The notes beneath the pieces were generated by a model. The model ran no database searches. It saw nothing but the letters and a program-made list of their open reading frames with translations, and was not told the DNA's origin. The position numbers were made by a program, and so were the translations under genes. From NCBI GenBank assembly GCA_009911185.1, contig QXWW01000033.1, positions 1-49,506 on the forward strand: a stretch of DNA of 49,506 bases. Reading direction: 5' to 3'. The stretch is from Lachnospiraceae bacterium. Its GTDB lineage: Bacteria; Bacillota; Clostridia; Lachnospirales; Lachnospiraceae. Shown here piece by piece: positions 23,459-31,066 of the stretch (within the stretch, counting starts at the first letter, position 1; the number at the start of each line of letters is the position of its first letter).

Positions 23459-26400
23459 ATGAAGATTCGTAAATTATTCAAAAGGGCTACGGCGTTTGCG
23501 TTGGCTGCGGTCACGGCATTGTCCGTCATCCCTGCATCGACAGCGTTTGCGGCGGGCGACATCGGCACGATTTCCTTTACCCACACCTACGACGGTGCAG
23601 GAAACGCCATGAGGTACAATTCCAGTGCCAATATCGGCGGTCATACCGCAGGAGGGGCGGGGGAATATAAATACCGTATGTATGTGGACGGGGAAACGGC
23701 GTTCTGCCTTCAGCCGGGGGTGTCGCTGAAAACAGGCAATTCTTTGAAGAAAGCGTCCTCTGACGCATGGAACGCCCTCTCCGCAGACCAGAAAAAGGCG
23801 GTGGGGCTTGCCCTGCTCTACGGCTATCAGGGCAACAGCGGGAATCTGTCTGGGAGCGACGACGAGAAATGGCTTGCCACCCAGACGCTTGTATGGGAGT
23901 TCGTGACGGGATGCAGACAGGCGGCAAGCCCGTACAGCCAGACCAGCACGACGGTTTACAGCCTGCATTTTGGTTCAAACCAAGCCAACAGCGGGGCGAG
24001 GGCGGCTTACGACCAGATTGTGTCCCTGCTTACAAGGCACAGCACGATTCCGAGCTTCATGTCGGCAGGGAAGAAAGACATCACAAAGGAGCTTGCCTAT
24101 AAGGACGGGAAGTACAGCCTTACGCTGACCGACAGCAACGGCGTTCTGTCCGAATATTCCTTTACCAGCTCCGACAGCAATATAAAAGTGTCCAAGTCTG
24201 GAAACAAGCTGACCATCACATCCGCAAAGGCGATTAACGGAAAGGCGAGGATTACCGCCACAAGGAACAATACGCCGACGGTCAGCAGCGGGGCGAAGAT
24301 GATTGCCTACGGCGACCCGAACTTGCAGGACGTGATTACGGGCGTGGAAAACGTGGATACCATGATGGCATATATCAACGTGGAAACGCCGACAGGGACA
24401 GTCGCACTCAAAAAGACTTCCGAGGACGGCGTTGTCGAGGGGATTTCCTTTACCATTAAAGGCGACGGATTCAATAAGACCGTGAAAACCGACAAGAACG
24501 GAAACATTACCGTGGAGGGCTTATTCCCCGGCACTTATACCATTACGGAGCAGTCCATTGACCGCTATGAGCCGCAGAAAACCCAGACCGTGACGATTAT
24601 CGGCGGGAAAACCTCTACGGTCACATTCAGCAACACCTTGAAGCGTGGCAGCTTAGAAGTCGTAAAAACATCCGAGGACAATCTGGTGGAGGGCGTGAAG
24701 TTCCATTTATACGGAACATCATTAAGCGGCTTGGCTGTTGACGAATACGCTGTTACCAATGCAAAGGGCGTGGCAAAATTTGAGAACGTCCTTATCAGCG
24801 GCAAGACCCCGTACACCCTTGAGGAAGTGGACACGGCAGTCCGCTACGTTGTTCCTGCGTCCCAGACCGCACCGATTGAGTGGAAAAAGGTCACAAACCG
24901 CAGTTTCCACAATATTTTGAAGAAATTCAATGTCACAGTAACAAAGACTGACGTGGAAACGGGCAGCAAGCCGCAGGGCGACGCTTCCCTTGCGGGTGCA
25001 GTCTACGGCATCTATAAGGGCGAGGAACTCATTGACACCTACACCACCGATGAAAACGGGCAGTTTACGACCAAGTATTATATCTGCGGAGCTGATTGGA
25101 GCGTCCGTGAGATTACCCCGTCCGAGGGCTATCTTCTGGATACGACAGTACACCATGTAGGAGCAGAGCCAGAGCTTTACACCATTGAATACAATTCCGC
25201 AAAGAACGATGTAAACGAGCAGGTCATCAAAGGGAATATCGCCATCATCAAGCACACCGACAACGGCGAAACCCAGATTGAAACACCAGAGGAGGGGGCT
25301 GTCTTTGAAGTGTTTCTAAAATCCGCAGGCAGTTTCGATGCGGCGGAGGAAACGGAGCGTGACACGCTTATCTGCGATGAGAACGGCTTTGCCCAGACAA
25401 AGGATATGCCTTACGGCATCTATACCGTGCATCAGACCTCTGGATGGGACGGGCGTGAGCTGATGAAAGATTTTGACGTATTTATCTGCAAGGACAGCCA
25501 CACCTACCGCTACCTTATCAACAATGCCAACTTTGAGAGCTATATCAAAATCGTCAAGAAAGACGTGGAAACGGGCAAAGTTATCCCGTATGCGGGTGCG
25601 GGATTCCAGATTTACGACCCAGAGGGAAACCTTGTAACCATGACATTCACCTATCCCGAAGTAACGAAGATTGACACGTTCTACACTACTGCAGACGGTG
25701 AGCTTATCACGCCGCAGACATTGGAATACGGCAAGGGCTACTCTCTTGTGGAGGTGCAGGCTCCGTATGGCTATGTTCTGGATTCCGAGCCAGTCTATTT
25801 TGACGTGGAGCAGGAAAATTCCGAGGAAGAAAGCGGCATTACCTTAATCAAGGTGGAACGCTCCAACATGGCACAGAAAGGGAAAATCACGGTATCCAAG
25901 TCTGGCGAAGTGTTCAGCAGGGTATCGGGAAATAAGGGGCTGTACCAGCCGATTTTTGCAGTAGACAGCCTTGAGGGAGCGGTTTATGAGATTACCGCAG
26001 CCGAGGACATCATTACGACAGACGGCACGGTAAGGGCAGAGAAAGGCGAGGTTGTGGATACCCTCACTACTGGCGAAGATGGAACGGCGGAAAGTAAGGA
26101 GCTTTATCTCGGCAAGTATGAAGTTAAGGAAGTGACCGCCCCGTATGGCATGGTGCTGAATGAGGAAGTCCATGCCGTGGAGCTTGTGTATGCGGGGCAG
26201 GAAATTGACGTGACGGAAACAGGCACGGATTTTTACAATGAGCGTCAGCGTGTGGAAATCGACCTTAATAAGAGCCTTGAGGTTGACGAAGCCTACGGCG
26301 TGGGCAATAACGGCGAAATCAAGGATGTCACGTTTGGGCTGTATGCCGCCGAGGAACTGACTGCCGCAGATGGCACGGCAATCCCTGCGGACGGGCTGAT

Positions 26401-27607
26401 TGAGGTTATTTTTCTTGATGAAAACGGTCACGGGAAAGCCATCAGCGATTTACCGATGGGCAGCTACTATGTGCAGGAAACCAGCACAAACTCTGCTTAT
26501 CTGGTAAGTGACGAGAAATACCCTGTTGATTTTGAGTACGCAGGGCAGGAAACCGCCGTTGTAAACATCACGGCAAACGAGGGCGAATCCATTGAAAACG
26601 AACTGATTTACGGCTCTGTCAGCGGTAAGAAATCCAATGAGGACGGGGAAGATTTAGGCGGTGCTGTTATCGGCATCTTTAAAGTCGGGACAACAGAATA
26701 TACAAAGGAAAACGCAATCGCAACTGCCACATCCGAGGATGACGGCAGCTTTTCTTTTGAAAACGTACCCTATGGCACATGGGTAATCCGTGAAATCGAA
26801 AGCCCGAAAGGATATGTACTCTCCGAGGAAGAAATCAGCGTGACAATCGGCGAAGTGGATGAGGTTGTGGAGGTTGAGCTTGTCAATTACTTCATTACGG
26901 GCAATATTGCTTTAACAAAAGTGGATAAGGACTACCCAGAAAACAAGCTGACAGGTGCGGTATTTGAGGTTTACTCCGACACGAATGAAGATGGGAAACT
27001 GGATAAGAAAGACGAGCTGCTCGGCGAGATGGGCGAGGTGGAGAAAGGCATTTACCAGATGGATGACCTGCGTTACGGCAAGTACCTTGTTCGTGAGAAA
27101 ACCGTCCCGACAGGCTTTGTTCTGGATGAAAATGTCTATCCCGTATCCATTGAGGAAAATGGCAAGACCTACAACGTGGAGAATGAAGCGGGCAAAGGCT
27201 TCTTAAACGAAGCACAGAAAGGCTCACTCAAAATCGTCAAGACATCTTCGGACGGCAAGGTGGAGGGCTTTTCGTTCCGTGTCACCGGCAAGGATTACGA
27301 CCAGACATTCACGACGGACAAGAAAGGCGAGATTACCATTGAGGGGCTGCGTATTGGAGAGTACACCGTATCAGAGGTCAGCGACAAGGCATCCTCTGGC
27401 TATATCCTGCCCGCCGACCAGAAAGTGACCATCAAGACGGACGAAACAGCGACCGTGACCATGCACAACGAACTCCGTGACACCCCGAAAACAGGCGATG
27501 ACTTCAGCTTAGGATTGTGGGTGAGCCTTGCGGCTGCGTTTGCCATCGGTGCGGGAATCTTCGGGTTTGCAGGCTACCAGTGCGGAAAAAAGAAAAAGGA
27601 GGACTAA
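23459..27607 (+). CDS. thioester-domain and CnaB-repeat cell-wall adhesin (SpaA-like)
   Basis: This 1382-residue surface protein starts at an ATG behind AGGAGG. The signal peptide is about 1-32. Residues about 35-200 look like a thioester domain: Cys83 in AFCLQPG and Gln142 in ATQTLVWEF are the likely bond-forming pair, which would let the protein attach covalently to a host target. About nine CnaB/SpaA-type modules follow (for example KKDVETGKVIPYAGAGFQIY), most with Lys, Asn and Glu suited to isopeptide bonds. The C-terminus has a TPKTGD sortase signal in place of LPxTG, a membrane helix and KKKKED. It is probably involved in attachment or mating contact. No sortase gene is in the window. 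Confidence 0.9.
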   Translation: MKIRKLFKRATAFALAAVTALSVIPASTAFAAGDIGTISFTHTYDGAGNAMRYNSSANIGGHTAGGAGEYKYRMYVDGETAFCLQPGVSLKTGNSLKKASSDAWNALSADQKKAVGLALLYGYQGNSGNLSGSDDEKWLATQTLVWEFVTGCRQAASPYSQTSTTVYSLHFGSNQANSGARAAYDQIVSLLTRHSTIPSFMSAGKKDITKELAYKDGKYSLTLTDSNGVLSEYSFTSSDSNIKVSKSGNKLTITSAKAINGKARITATRNNTPTVSSGAKMIAYGDPNLQDVITGVENVDTMMAYINVETPTGTVALKKTSEDGVVEGISFTIKGDGFNKTVKTDKNGNITVEGLFPGTYTITEQSIDRYEPQKTQTVTIIGGKTSTVTFSNTLKRGSLEVVKTSEDNLVEGVKFHLYGTSLSGLAVDEYAVTNAKGVAKFENVLISGKTPYTLEEVDTAVRYVVPASQTAPIEWKKVTNRSFHNILKKFNVTVTKTDVETGSKPQGDASLAGAVYGIYKGEELIDTYTTDENGQFTTKYYICGADWSVREITPSEGYLLDTTVHHVGAEPELYTIEYNSAKNDVNEQVIKGNIAIIKHTDNGETQIETPEEGAVFEVFLKSAGSFDAAEETERDTLICDENGFAQTKDMPYGIYTVHQTSGWDGRELMKDFDVFICKDSHTYRYLINNANFESYIKIVKKDVETGKVIPYAGAGFQIYDPEGNLVTMTFTYPEVTKIDTFYTTADGELITPQTLEYGKGYSLVEVQAPYGYVLDSEPVYFDVEQENSEEESGITLIKVERSNMAQKGKITVSKSGEVFSRVSGNKGLYQPIFAVDSLEGAVYEITAAEDIITTDGTVRAEKGEVVDTLTTGEDGTAESKELYLGKYEVKEVTAPYGMVLNEEVHAVELVYAGQEIDVTETGTDFYNERQRVEIDLNKSLEVDEAYGVGNNGEIKDVTFGLYAAEELTAADGTAIPADGLIEVIFLDENGHGKAISDLPMGSYYVQETSTNSAYLVSDEKYPVDFEYAGQETAVVNITANEGESIENELIYGSVSGKKSNEDGEDLGGAVIGIFKVGTTEYTKENAIATATSEDDGSFSFENVPYGTWVIREIESPKGYVLSEEEISVTIGEVDEVVEVELVNYFITGNIALTKVDKDYPENKLTGAVFEVYSDTNEDGKLDKKDELLGEMGEVEKGIYQMDDLRYGKYLVREKTVPTGFVLDENVYPVSIEENGKTYNVENEAGKGFLNEAQKGSLKIVKTSSDGKVEGFSFRVTGKDYDQTFTTDKKGEITIEGLRIGEYTVSEVSDKASSGYILPADQKVTIKTDETATVTMHNELRDTPKTGDDFSLGLWVSLAAAFAIGAGIFGFAGYQCGKKKKED

Positions 27608-27612
27608 GCAGA

Positions 27613-27699
27613 ATGAGAATGAAAACAGTGATGACAGCCGTTCTTGCGGTGTTTGTAGTCGGTGCTATGGCGTGGCTGCATACCCGCAGGAAGAAATAA
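27613..27699 (+). CDS. tiny membrane peptide (28 aa)
   Basis: A 28-codon frame starts six bases after the adhesin stop with AAAGGAGG 11 bases upstream. It encodes M-R-M-K-T, a hydrophobic stretch of about 15 residues and a basic end (HTRRKK). The layout is that of a one-helix peptide with an inside-positive tail. A strong terminator follows. The function is unknown. Confidence 0.5.
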   Translation: MRMKTVMTAVLAVFVVGAMAWLHTRRKK

Positions 27700-27719
27700 A
27701 ACAGGATTAGAGTGGATTG

Positions 27720-27748
27720 GGGCGGTTGAAAGATACCGCCCTCTTTCC
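27720..27748 (+). terminator. terminator after the adhesin unit
   Basis: GGGCGGT (27720-27726) and ACCGCCC (27735-27741) pair perfectly; a TCTTT tail follows. Confidence 0.75.
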
Positions 27749-27795
27749 ATTTATAAGGAATGTTAGGCAAAAAAATATACAGAGAGGAGGAAGTC

Positions 27796-28098
27796 ATGGA
27801 CAGTCTGAAAACCATTGAGGGCAAAGTCAGAAGTGTCCTGCAAGAGAATGAGGACGCCAGAAACGACGACATGGTATTATACCTTGCCCTCTGCAATCTT
27901 TATTTAAAAGATGCAGGCACGATGCCGCTTGCGGAGATAATGACACAGCATAAGGAGCTTGGCTTGCCGAGCTTTGAGAGCGTGGGCAGGACACGGCGAA
28001 AATTGCAGGAAAGACACCCAGAGCTTTTAGGGAATGTGCGGCGGCAGAGAATCAGAGCCGCAGGCGAAAAAGCATACCGTAAGTATGCAAAGACGTAA
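27796..28098 (+). CDS. conserved-type ICE protein, function unknown (100 aa)
   Basis: The ATG at 27796 follows GAGGAGG; the frame is open from 27760. The protein is helical and charged, with a basic C-terminus (RTRRKLQERHPELLG; RRQRIRAAGEKAYRKYAK) that suggests nucleic-acid contact. It is the first gene of the compact accessory run 27.8-31.0 kb. No enzymatic motif is visible. Confidence 0.75.
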   Translation: MDSLKTIEGKVRSVLQENEDARNDDMVLYLALCNLYLKDAGTMPLAEIMTQHKELGLPSFESVGRTRRKLQERHPELLGNVRRQRIRAAGEKAYRKYAKT

Positions 28099-28108
28099 GG
28101 AGGTATTT

Positions 28109-28384
28109 ATGGAGGGAACAAAACGCTCCAATCAGGGCTACGAAATCATAGAGAGCTGTACTATCGGGAATACAGAGCTTGTCATCGGGCATCATCCGAC
28201 AGCGCCCAACCCCTATGTGTGCTGGTACTGCAAGGGCGGCGACAATTATTACTGGGGCTGTTACTGCAACACCCTTGAAGCCGCAAGGGAAAAGCTGAAC
28301 GAACGCTACCAGTCGGAATGTGATATGCCGTATAACCAGCCGCCCGACAGAAAGGCGAAGCATCACGATGGGCGTGAGCGGTAA
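28109..28384 (+). CDS. ICE accessory protein, single copy of a duplicated module (91 aa)
   Basis: The ATG at 28109 follows TAAGGAGG that overlaps the previous stop. The protein contains YEIIESCTIGNTELVIG and then NPYVCWYCKGG. The same arrangement (Y-E-V-x-x-S-x-x-I-G-x-x-E-V-V-x-G and P-Y-L-V-C) opens the 201-residue protein two genes downstream, so the two share a module. The role is unknown. Confidence 0.75.
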   Translation: MEGTKRSNQGYEIIESCTIGNTELVIGHHPTAPNPYVCWYCKGGDNYYWGCYCNTLEAAREKLNERYQSECDMPYNQPPDRKAKHHDGRER

Positions 28385-28526
28385 CGAAAAGAAATATGAC
28401 TGTACGGACTGCCCTTATCCCCGATATAAGGACAGCCGTGTCATCTTCTGCGATGTCTGCATCCGCAAGATTTTAGACTGGCAGAGGGAGAAAAAACAGG
28501 GAAAGGAGAAGCACGATGGAGAATGA
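28368..28526 (+). CDS. small zinc-ribbon-like protein (52 aa)
   Basis: This 52-residue frame overlaps both neighbours slightly. Two Cys pairs (CTDC and CDVC) about 18 residues apart suggest a single bound zinc ion; the rest is basic. The ATG at 28368 or the GTG at 28374 may be used. Tight overlaps argue for a real gene, perhaps a small DNA- or RNA-binding helper. Confidence 0.65.
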   Translation: MGVSGNEKKYDCTDCPYPRYKDSRVIFCDVCIRKILDWQREKKQGKEKHDGE

Positions 28527-29121
28527 GGAAAAGCGGATGATTAGCTCCTATGAGGTCACGCAGAGCATCCACATCGGAAAAAAGGAAGTGGTGTTCGGCA
28601 TAGACGAGAAAGAGGAATACCCCTATTTAGTCTGCTGCTGCACTTATGACAACCCCTTATCCGCAGAATGGGTGGAGGATGCGGTCGGCTCGGATGACTA
28701 TCTGGAAGCCATGCAGATTTTCACAGACAGGGTGCAGGAACAGATAGGAATTGTGCGGGCTGAACAGGAACAATTCAAATTTGATATGACCCCGTTTACC
28801 ATAGACGACTGCATCCCAGACGATAAATGCGGCAGCATTGTGGGAAAAGTTGTCGTTATCAATGCCGAGGTCAACCGCCATGAGTACCGCCATTCCGCCT
28901 ACCAGCTTGTACTGGCGGACGGCGGACACGGTGCGATGGGCGGCAGGGGGCAGGCGGTGTTCGGGACAAGCCTTGCGGACGGGAAGCACGCCCGATGGGA
29001 AAGGTGCGACGTGCTTGGAGAAATCAAGCCAGAGAAAATGCCCACATGGGCGAAAGAAGCCCTTGCAAAAATCAAGGCACAGGAAAAAATAAAGAAATCA
29101 AAGAGCAGGGAGGAACGCTGA
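28516..29121 (+). CDS. ICE accessory protein with duplicated N-terminal module (201 aa)
   Basis: This 201-residue soluble protein starts at an ATG behind AAAGGAG and overlaps the previous and next genes (ATGA-type at the end). The N-terminal 80 residues resemble the 91-residue protein at 28109. The C-terminal part contains a Gly-rich stretch (LADGGHGAMGGRGQAVFG) and a Lys-rich tail. No catalytic pattern is clear. It is probably a conserved accessory factor of Tn1549-like elements. Confidence 0.75.
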   Translation: MENEEKRMISSYEVTQSIHIGKKEVVFGIDEKEEYPYLVCCCTYDNPLSAEWVEDAVGSDDYLEAMQIFTDRVQEQIGIVRAEQEQFKFDMTPFTIDDCIPDDKCGSIVGKVVVINAEVNRHEYRHSAYQLVLADGGHGAMGGRGQAVFGTSLADGKHARWERCDVLGEIKPEKMPTWAKEALAKIKAQEKIKKSKSREER

Positions 29122-29819
29122 TGAAGATACGGGCTTTAACGCAGCCAGAACAGAAATACACCTATGCCCAGAGTATGCAGCTTGAGGGACAGACAGGGTG
29201 CATCGGTCATCTCCGTGGGGATTTTGGCAGCTCTGGGAATGGCTTTTACAGCACATGGTTCGATACCAGAGAGCAATGGAAAACCGATGGATTTAAGGCG
29301 GAGCTTGATGATGCCATCAATGCCCTGCGTGAAGATAAGGGGCTTCTGCACAGCCGCCGTGATATGTCGGTTTTTGCAGGGGCGAACCCCGAAAGTCTTT
29401 TTAAGGGGAATTATTGTGCGGAGTACGGATTCCGTGCGGACACGGATAAACACGCATTTCTGTTTCGCTGTAACCCGACAAAAGGCGACTATAACTTTTA
29501 CTGCTACTGCTATGTGAAAGAATGGCTTGATAAGCATATCCAGAAAGCTGAGCAGGGAATCCGCTTCATTGACCCGCATTACAAAGAGCTATTCCGCATC
29601 CCAGACGGCGGCAAAATCCTCATCACTTATGATTGGGGAGAAAAGGCGGAAAAGACCTGCCGCTTCATCGATGAGTACCATACCGAGGTAGGCAGAAACC
29701 TTTACCATATCTGCGAGTTTGCGGAGCGTATGGAGAAAAACGGGGCAACCTATGAGCCGAAGCCCGCCGAGCCGCCGCAGGCACAGAAAGCCCCGAAGTA
29801 CAAAGACCGTGAACGATAG
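29121..29819 (+). CDS. ICE accessory protein of unknown function (232 aa)
   Basis: The ATG shares its A with the preceding TGA. The first 150 residues are unassigned, rich in aromatic residues, and include CNPTKGDYNFYCYCYVKEWL. The last 70 residues (ELFRIPDGGKI through CEFAERMEKNG) match the free-standing 74-residue protein encoded at 30295. Thus this is a fusion of that small module to another domain. The cellular role is not known. Confidence 0.75.
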   Translation: MKIRALTQPEQKYTYAQSMQLEGQTGCIGHLRGDFGSSGNGFYSTWFDTREQWKTDGFKAELDDAINALREDKGLLHSRRDMSVFAGANPESLFKGNYCAEYGFRADTDKHAFLFRCNPTKGDYNFYCYCYVKEWLDKHIQKAEQGIRFIDPHYKELFRIPDGGKILITYDWGEKAEKTCRFIDEYHTEVGRNLYHICEFAERMEKNGATYEPKPAEPPQAQKAPKYKDRER

Positions 29820-29830
29820 GAAATGTGGCG

Positions 29831-30079
29831 ATGAATATTCAGGATATAGCAAAAAGCAGGGAAAAGAAAGCGGTTTTTAACATGGTATTGGAGGAATCCT
29901 GCCGCCAGTGGTGCGACGGTATTGAAAATGCCCCAGAGAGGAAAGACGGCGAAGGCTTTGCCGATTTTTTCTATGAAGTTTTTGAGGATAAGGAAAAAGA
30001 ATATGTCCAGCAGATAAAAGAAATGAATGGCGGCAGGCTTCCCACCTTGCAGCCGAAAGGCAAAGACCATGAACGATAG
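29831..30079 (+). CDS. small acidic ICE protein (82 aa)
   Basis: An 82-residue soluble protein starts at the ATG at 29831 (a GTG two codons upstream is possible). It is rich in Glu and Lys, with two Cys close to a Trp (ESCRQWCDG). The tail PKGKDHER resembles the KYKDRER tail of the preceding protein. No family is recognised. Confidence 0.65.
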   Translation: MNIQDIAKSREKKAVFNMVLEESCRQWCDGIENAPERKDGEGFADFFYEVFEDKEKEYVQQIKEMNGGRLPTLQPKGKDHER

Positions 30080-30091
30080 GAGGAATTTAAA

Positions 30092-30298
30092 ATGGCTGTC
30101 AACCAGAAAGCCGTAAAGGTTTTAAACAAGATATTAGAAGCAGGATTTACCGAGGAAAAGGCGATTGCCGCCATGACAATGGACGACATTCTCTCCATGC
30201 AGGGGATTACCGTAGCTGACATCATGCTCATTAATGAGCTGCAAAAAAGCATCAAAGGAAACAAGGTCATCTCTTTTCTGGGAGGCGGCATGGAATGA
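30092..30298 (+). CDS. small helical ICE protein (68 aa)
   Basis: A 68-residue helical protein behind GATAGGAGG. The segment LEAGFTEEKAIAAMTMDDIL resembles a UBA-like or HTH-sized helical unit. Its stop overlaps the next ATG by four bases. The function is unknown. Confidence 0.7.
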   Translation: MAVNQKAVKVLNKILEAGFTEEKAIAAMTMDDILSMQGITVADIMLINELQKSIKGNKVISFLGGGME

Positions 30299-30519
30299 GC
30301 GAGGAAAGGAAAATCCGAATAACGGACAGCATGGGAAAGGAACTTTTTTCTGTCCCCGACGGCGGCATTCTCCGTATGCTTTATGGGAACGGGGAGGATT
30401 ATTTTGCCGTCTGCCGCTATCTGGACGAAACTCATGCGGTGATTGACGGCGTAAGCTATGCCGTCCGTGAGTTTGCAAAGCGGATGGAACAGAATGGAAT
30501 CAGCTACGCCCCTGCATAA
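30295..30519 (+). CDS. free-standing copy of a duplicated ICE module (74 aa)
   Basis: A 74-residue protein coupled to the previous gene by ATGA. ELFSVPDGGIL, the CRYLDETHA segment and VREFAKRMEQNGISY align with the C-terminal part of the 232-residue protein at 29121. It is a small alpha/beta module of unknown role, here present alone. Confidence 0.72.
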   Translation: MSEERKIRITDSMGKELFSVPDGGILRMLYGNGEDYFAVCRYLDETHAVIDGVSYAVREFAKRMEQNGISYAPA

Positions 30520-30554
30520 GCGGGGGCAGGAAAAACAGGAGGATTGATAGTTTT

Positions 30555-30596
30555 ATGAAGCAGATTATTTTATTTTCGGGCGGTGGTACAGCATGA
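30555..30596 (+). CDS. possible 13-codon leader peptide
   Basis: A frame of 13 codons (M-K-Q-I-I-L-F-S-G-G-G-T-A) lies behind an AGGAGG. Its stop overlaps the start of the next gene (ATGA). It may serve only to couple translation. Confidence 0.3.
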   Translation: MKQIILFSGGGTA

Positions 30597-31051
30597 GTAC
30601 CGAGCTTATCAACCGCATCACGGTAAAGAAAGACGGCGTGTATGTATCTTCCCACAGCTCCAACGACACCTCTCCCTACCATTCGTGGAGGTGCAAAGGC
30701 TTGTCAGAGGTTTATGCTGCCGAGGTGCAGAAAGGGCTTGACCGTGAGGTTGTCCGTATGCTCTACGAATACGCACAGCTCCGTGGAAGCCACAAGAGCC
30801 TTGACCGTTACCGATACGCAACGGACAGCCCGCAGGCACACGAAATCTATAAAAGATATACCGACCAGATAGATGACCGCTATGAGCAGATGGATAAGGC
30901 AGACCAAGACAGCGTCTGGTACAAGCCCACCGAAAAAGCGAAGGAATACCGAGCCTATGAGCGGGAGATGCGGGACAAGATGTATTCCGAAATCGCCGAT
31001 CGATGCGGGGAATACGACAGGAAACACAGAAACAGGGATTTAGGACGATAA
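30593..31051 (+). CDS. charged ICE accessory protein (152 aa)
   Basis: A 152-residue, very polar and probably helical protein rich in Tyr, Arg, Asp and Lys (for example YEYAQLRGSHKSLDRYRYA). No hydrophobic segment or catalytic motif is present. Its stop lies within the ribosome site of the giant downstream gene, so the two are expressed together. The role is unknown. Confidence 0.72.
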   Translation: MSTELINRITVKKDGVYVSSHSSNDTSPYHSWRCKGLSEVYAAEVQKGLDREVVRMLYEYAQLRGSHKSLDRYRYATDSPQAHEIYKRYTDQIDDRYEQMDKADQDSVWYKPTEKAKEYRAYEREMRDKMYSEIADRCGEYDRKHRNRDLGR

Positions 31052-31066
31052 GGAGGTGTGAGCCTA

